DNA of 64,000 nucleotides. Origin: Hymenoscyphus infarciens (lineage: Eukaryota > Ascomycota > Leotiomycetes > Helotiales > Helotiaceae). The stretch covers positions 1-64,000 of the forward strand of contig LLCB01000224.1 in the NCBI GenBank assembly GCA_001414345.1. Direction: 5' to 3'. The position numbers and the translations under genes were made by a program. This document shows positions 60,468 to 64,000 of the stretch, in pieces; the first letter of the stretch is position 1, and each line of letters opens with the position of its first letter. The notes beneath the pieces are model-generated. The model searched no databases and was not told where the DNA came from. It saw only the letters and a list, made by a program, of their open reading frames with translations.

Positions 60468-61550
60468 CTTGAAAAGGAGACCGAAAAGACTGGATAGGTT
60501 GTGATGAAGAGCCTCAATGAGTTACCTCCTCACTCTCTGATAGTCCGAGGATCTCCTTATATTCAGAAACAAAGGAGGCATAGAGCCACTCTAGAGTCTT
60601 ATGAGATACCAAGCTCTGTTTACCGGATTTGAGGGGTCACTAATCCTTCTCGCTTGACAAAAGGAGTCAATGCAACGATGTTTTCTTTGGTAATTACGTG
60701 GTATTGGTAGCCATTGTGGCGACTTACCACAATTTAAAAGAATCCATTTCAAATGCACGCAACTTGTTTGGTTGCCCGAGTTGAAGGCGTCTCGTGTGAC
60801 CCAAAGGAAAGACCAGTCTGGTCAGCCAAAATAAGCTTAAAGCACCATTTGGCTCTCCAAGAAGCCTTATGGAAGGATTGCTTGTGACTTTGCCAGTCCC
60901 TAAAGGGGTTTGCATTGTTTTGCTTATGCATAGCCATTATGCCCCAGTCAGTAAGCCAGCCATATTGAGGCACGGCTCGGGTCTTGAAAAGGAAATGCGG
61001 TGTACTCGGACTTGCTGGACGAGGCAAAGTAATCCTTGGCCAAGAAAGAGGTCATCTAATAGAGAATCTTATCAAGGCGTTGCTTTTCTTCCCAAGCGGA
61101 GCAAGCGCAAAGCGTAGAGCAAGGAGAAAGCCAAAAAGTAGAAAAAGAGGCAGAATATCGATGCGTGAAAGGCGTACAAGAACTATAATGCTACGAAGAT
61201 AAATATAATAAAATAAACCTCGGGGAGTAGAATCCCTATAGCTTCTGATGAAACAGAAAAACAAATGAAAATTAGATAGACGCCACAAGAGCTTAAAAGC
61301 CGAGACCTAACAGGCTCAACAACACAGTAGTGAGGGCATAAACAACTCCAATGAAGCTGTGAGGAAAAAAGGTGTCGAGTGATAACTGGAGGGGGAGAGA
61401 AGGGTTTGAGTTTGAAATCTAGGGCTGCCAAGACAGACCAACCGCGTCATTCCCAGCTCGTCCAACCTGGACTCAACATCAACCCTTCCTCGAGATGCGG
61501 CGCACGCTGGATACCACCTGAACCCCAACTTCTATCTGCCTTTCTCGATC
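60468..61550. other. Intergenic region between divergent genes
   Basis: About 1.1 kb between the peroxidase and Fta1 starts, which are divergent, so it holds both promoters. Short overlapping frames here are featureless. No RNA gene recognised. Confidence 0.5.
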
Positions 61551-62594
61551 ATGGCTCCAGACTCACCAATATATCCGCTCTACGACACAGCCTTCACTCT
61601 GCACCGCGCCTCACCCCTCTACACAGGCCTCGACCACCCTCTCGAACGCGTCGACCTCCAGCAACTCGCTCGAAAATTTCGCGATATACTAGCAGGGGAG
61701 GTGCTACGAGGCGTGCAGGTTGGCTTAGATCCTGATTATACAGTCTTGGGTACCTCAGGAGCACTTCGAAGTGTGGTCTGGGGACCTCTGCCGTACGAGG
61801 AACGATGGGACGAACATAACGAGGCACAAGTTGATAACGAAGAGGATACGGGCAGCGGACTGGACGAAAGCCGAGGGCATATGATTAATATCAACTACGA
61901 AAAGACTGAATACACGGCTATTCTACTTCGAGATACCACTGGGAATGGAAATGTCTGGGATACCACACTCGGCGTCGGGGAAGTTAAAGATGGGTTTGAG
62001 AGCTTTCCTCTCTTGTTGTGCAAGATGCCGGGTCCGCTGCGAGACACCTTCGTCGAATTTCTAGCAACTACGTTCGACGTCAGGATATCCGTCCTCCAGT
62101 TTCCGAACAACTACATTATGAAGTCCTTCGAGCAGTACGTGAGATACGTGTGCCTGGGGGAGGACGGGGAGCCTCTTAGTGACGCCGAGAGCAGCCGCAC
62201 GATCAAAAGGGTGGTCGGAGGAGTTGATGTTCAGATAGGATTTGACGTACCCGGTGGATCATTGAAGAGCATCACGATGAAACTCACACAGCAAGATGTG
62301 CCGCGGATTATTGCGATGGGCAAAAAATTACAAAATACGTCCGGGAATGCACCTTTCTTCGATGCCATGGTCGGCTATGTCAACAAACATCTCGCCTTGG
62401 ATTTGACCCACGATAGAGTCAAGAATACTAGAATCGCATGCAATGCATTCGTTTTGGGCGCGGAAGGTCGAGTGAAATTCATATACCCAGGCCTTGAGGA
62501 AGGCAGCAGCCCTCAGAAGCGTGCTTCAAAGCGGCTACTTCATGGGTTAATAGCTTTCGCAAAAGGCCCGTCAAACAACAACGAGGAACCCTGA
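61551..62594 (+). CDS. fta1: Kinetochore Sim4-complex subunit Fta1 (CENP-L)
   Basis: A 347-residue single-exon protein starting MAPDSPIYPLYDTAFTLHR. The N-terminal block YPLYDTAFTLHRASPLY, followed by RFRDILAGEVLRGVQVGL, and the later Y.AILLRD segment are characteristic of ascomycete Fta1, the CENP-L orthologue of the inner kinetochore (Sim4/Ctf19/CCAN). With its partner (CENP-N type) it links CENP-A chromatin to the outer kinetochore. The middle (about residues 80-110) is acidic and variable, as is usual. No transit or signal peptide. Length fits. Kinetochore function is inferred from the family; identification rests on recognised sequence blocks, not on an alignment. Confidence 0.8.
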   Translation: MAPDSPIYPLYDTAFTLHRASPLYTGLDHPLERVDLQQLARKFRDILAGEVLRGVQVGLDPDYTVLGTSGALRSVVWGPLPYEERWDEHNEAQVDNEEDTGSGLDESRGHMININYEKTEYTAILLRDTTGNGNVWDTTLGVGEVKDGFESFPLLLCKMPGPLRDTFVEFLATTFDVRISVLQFPNNYIMKSFEQYVRYVCLGEDGEPLSDAESSRTIKRVVGGVDVQIGFDVPGGSLKSITMKLTQQDVPRIIAMGKKLQNTSGNAPFFDAMVGYVNKHLALDLTHDRVKNTRIACNAFVLGAEGRVKFIYPGLEEGSSPQKRASKRLLHGLIAFAKGPSNNNEEP

Positions 62595-63375
62595 AGGAAT
62601 CAAGAGAAGTTCTCTTTGCGAATTTGAAATAGTGGGTTTTTCTGGCAGTTGCGAGCATTTTGATATGTCCACCTCAAAGATCTCAACAATGTTGGCGATC
62701 GCAGATAGTGGACTGACTCCCACCATTAAGATTGAAACCTGTGGGGCTACTGGGATATATCGAGAGCTAAGAAGCCGACCTCCTTTTGCAATTGGCATAA
62801 GAGAAGTGGACAGTCATAGTAGAAAAACTCCCATCATCCACTCCGGAGTCCATGGAAGATAACTCCGGGAAGATGCTTGACCTTGAATTTTGATACTTTA
62901 CGGGGTCAAAGTGCCGTATTAGTACCTGAATTAACTGACAAGGACCCTGAAATCAATACAGAGGTCACCCAAACCCAAATCGCAATACGACATTGAAATT
63001 CAGAAGGATTCATGATGATAGATGAATGTTTGTTTCCCAGCAAAGGTTCACTTGCACATGTTACCTCCGTAGGTGGAGATCCCCCCTTTGATTTTGTCCG
63101 ATGCACCCCCACTACCCCTCATTTTCCTCATCCTCTGGAACGAATTTTAAAGTAGCCCAAACGATGATGAAAATATTGTCTTCTAGACCTCTTCTCTTGC
63201 TCACACATACGCATCCTGTATCGGTCATGCTGAACGAGGCCTGTCTTCTCATTCGTTAATCATCCGTGAATATCCCATCATATGACCGTTGTAGACGAAC
63301 CGGGCTAGAAGCTCTCTGGGAAGAGACCTTGCATATTTTGACAGGCTGTTGAGACGGCGAGAAATATTAAGAGAA
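62595..63375. other. Intergenic region
   Basis: Normal composition; the short frames on both strands have no recognisable domain. No gene supported. Confidence 0.45.
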
Positions 63376-63773
63376 GATGGCGTGGAAAGTAGAGAACTTC
63401 AACTGCTCCCAAGTCACCCTCAGCAGTGAATTCCAAAACCACATACATTCAATCGTTGACCAACACAGGCTCTGTCTCATTCGGAGGACCCAACGGCTAC
63501 ATTTCAGCCTACCGAAACTTGCTCGTTCAAGATTTGAATAGAACCACCCTCTACGAAAACCAATTCCAGTTAGCAGACAAAGCCCGCACACTTGCGGATT
63601 TCGCGGTCGGAAAGAATTCTGTCGCATACACCATCGACGGTGCCAAAAGAGTTAGCGCTACTTTTGGTAAGGGTTTATTTATCACTAGACGTTCAAACTA
63701 CTGCTCAACAGCAAATCTCGAAGCAGTTCTTAGCAGTATAAAACTGCTCACTAGCCATCGATCATATATCTAG
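63376..63773 (+). CDS. Unrecognised ORF, possibly a fragment
   Basis: The convincing part is 63426-63665, with NTGSVSFGGPNGYISAYRN and LADKARTLADFAVGKNS, a natural-looking, probably beta-rich sequence. The frame has no ATG and meets a stop at 63385 upstream. The neighbouring frame from ATG 63376 gives MAWKVENFNCSQVTLSS, which could be the true N-terminal part if one base was lost or gained near 63424. A GTAAGG donor follows SATFG at about 63668, with possible acceptor CAACAG near 63711. I do not recognise the family. It may be a small gene with an error, a pseudogene, or a piece of a larger gene. Confidence 0.4.
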
Positions 63774-64000
63774 GCAATCTTACCCCTATCCAAGCACCAC
63801 TTGACAGAGGAACCACAAAGCCTCCTACTTATACATTTTATTCTTTGAGTTATACCTTGATATTAGTAGTGGCAATAAAAGATTACTACCTCTTTACTAG
63901 AGACAAAGAAATTCTTCCTAGTGTTTGAATGAAACCTAAACGACTATTGGCCTTCACAGGAAGCTATATTGATTCTCAGAGGCTTCCCGGGCTTGTCGTT
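63774..64000. other. Window end, no feature
   Basis: Normal to mildly AT-rich sequence; nothing recognised. Confidence 0.4.

Overview
The window is nuclear DNA of a filamentous ascomycete, most likely a leotiomycete. Genes have short introns (41-134 nt) with fungal splice signals, and the families are fungal: a CENP-L/Fta1 kinetochore protein, a GH128 wall glucanase, a class II peroxidase, a CFEM-like membrane protein and an AflR-like regulator. Gene-bearing islands of normal composition alternate with AT-rich blocks in which CpA/TpG is nearly absent and TpA is everywhere, the signature of repeat-induced point mutation (RIP). The species cannot be assigned; the ice-binding protein is compatible with a cold-adapted fungus.

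Layout. 1-16.6 kb is a RIP-destroyed repeat block without intact genes, holding a 0.7-kb segment of normal composition at 15.4-16.1 kb and several degenerate tandem arrays. 17-31.7 kb is a gene island: ice-binding protein (DUF3494), MYND-finger protein, a 5S rRNA relic, GH128 glucanase, a five-exon acylphosphatase with tiny exons, peroxisomal 3-ketoacyl-CoA thiolase, a broken CFEM-like gene, a solo LTR, a MITE, a palindromic tandem array and a dienelactone-hydrolase-like gene. 32.9-47.4 kb is one SAP-domain gene cut in two by a hAT transposon (8-bp duplication GATCTCTC), which itself carries two LTR elements with perfect 5-bp duplications (ATACT, GTTAT) and a small inverted-repeat element. 47.4-53.4 kb holds a second MITE copy, a decayed SRPK-like kinase, a glycine-rich protein and a type-B carboxylesterase. 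The esterase's first 67 coding bases lie beyond 56.6 kb, because a second hAT relic (duplication CTACCAGG) sits at 53.4-56.6 kb. 57-64 kb has an AT-rich relic, a decayed AflR-like regulator, a class II peroxidase, the Fta1 gene and an unrecognised ORF.

The genes do not form one pathway. Thiolase serves peroxisomal beta-oxidation; GH128, the peroxidase, the esterase and the ice-binding protein are predicted secreted or surface proteins; Fta1 is a chromosome-segregation factor. The strongest overall signal is genome decay by transposons and RIP: two genes split by hAT insertions that can be rejoined in silico from their target-site duplications, and three further genes with stops or frameshifts. 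Exons beside heavily mutated transposons are still readable. I found no clearly new biochemical system. The nested transposon stack, the two-copy MITE family, the unmutated solo LTR and the 44-bp-pitch palindrome array are the items I would look at again.
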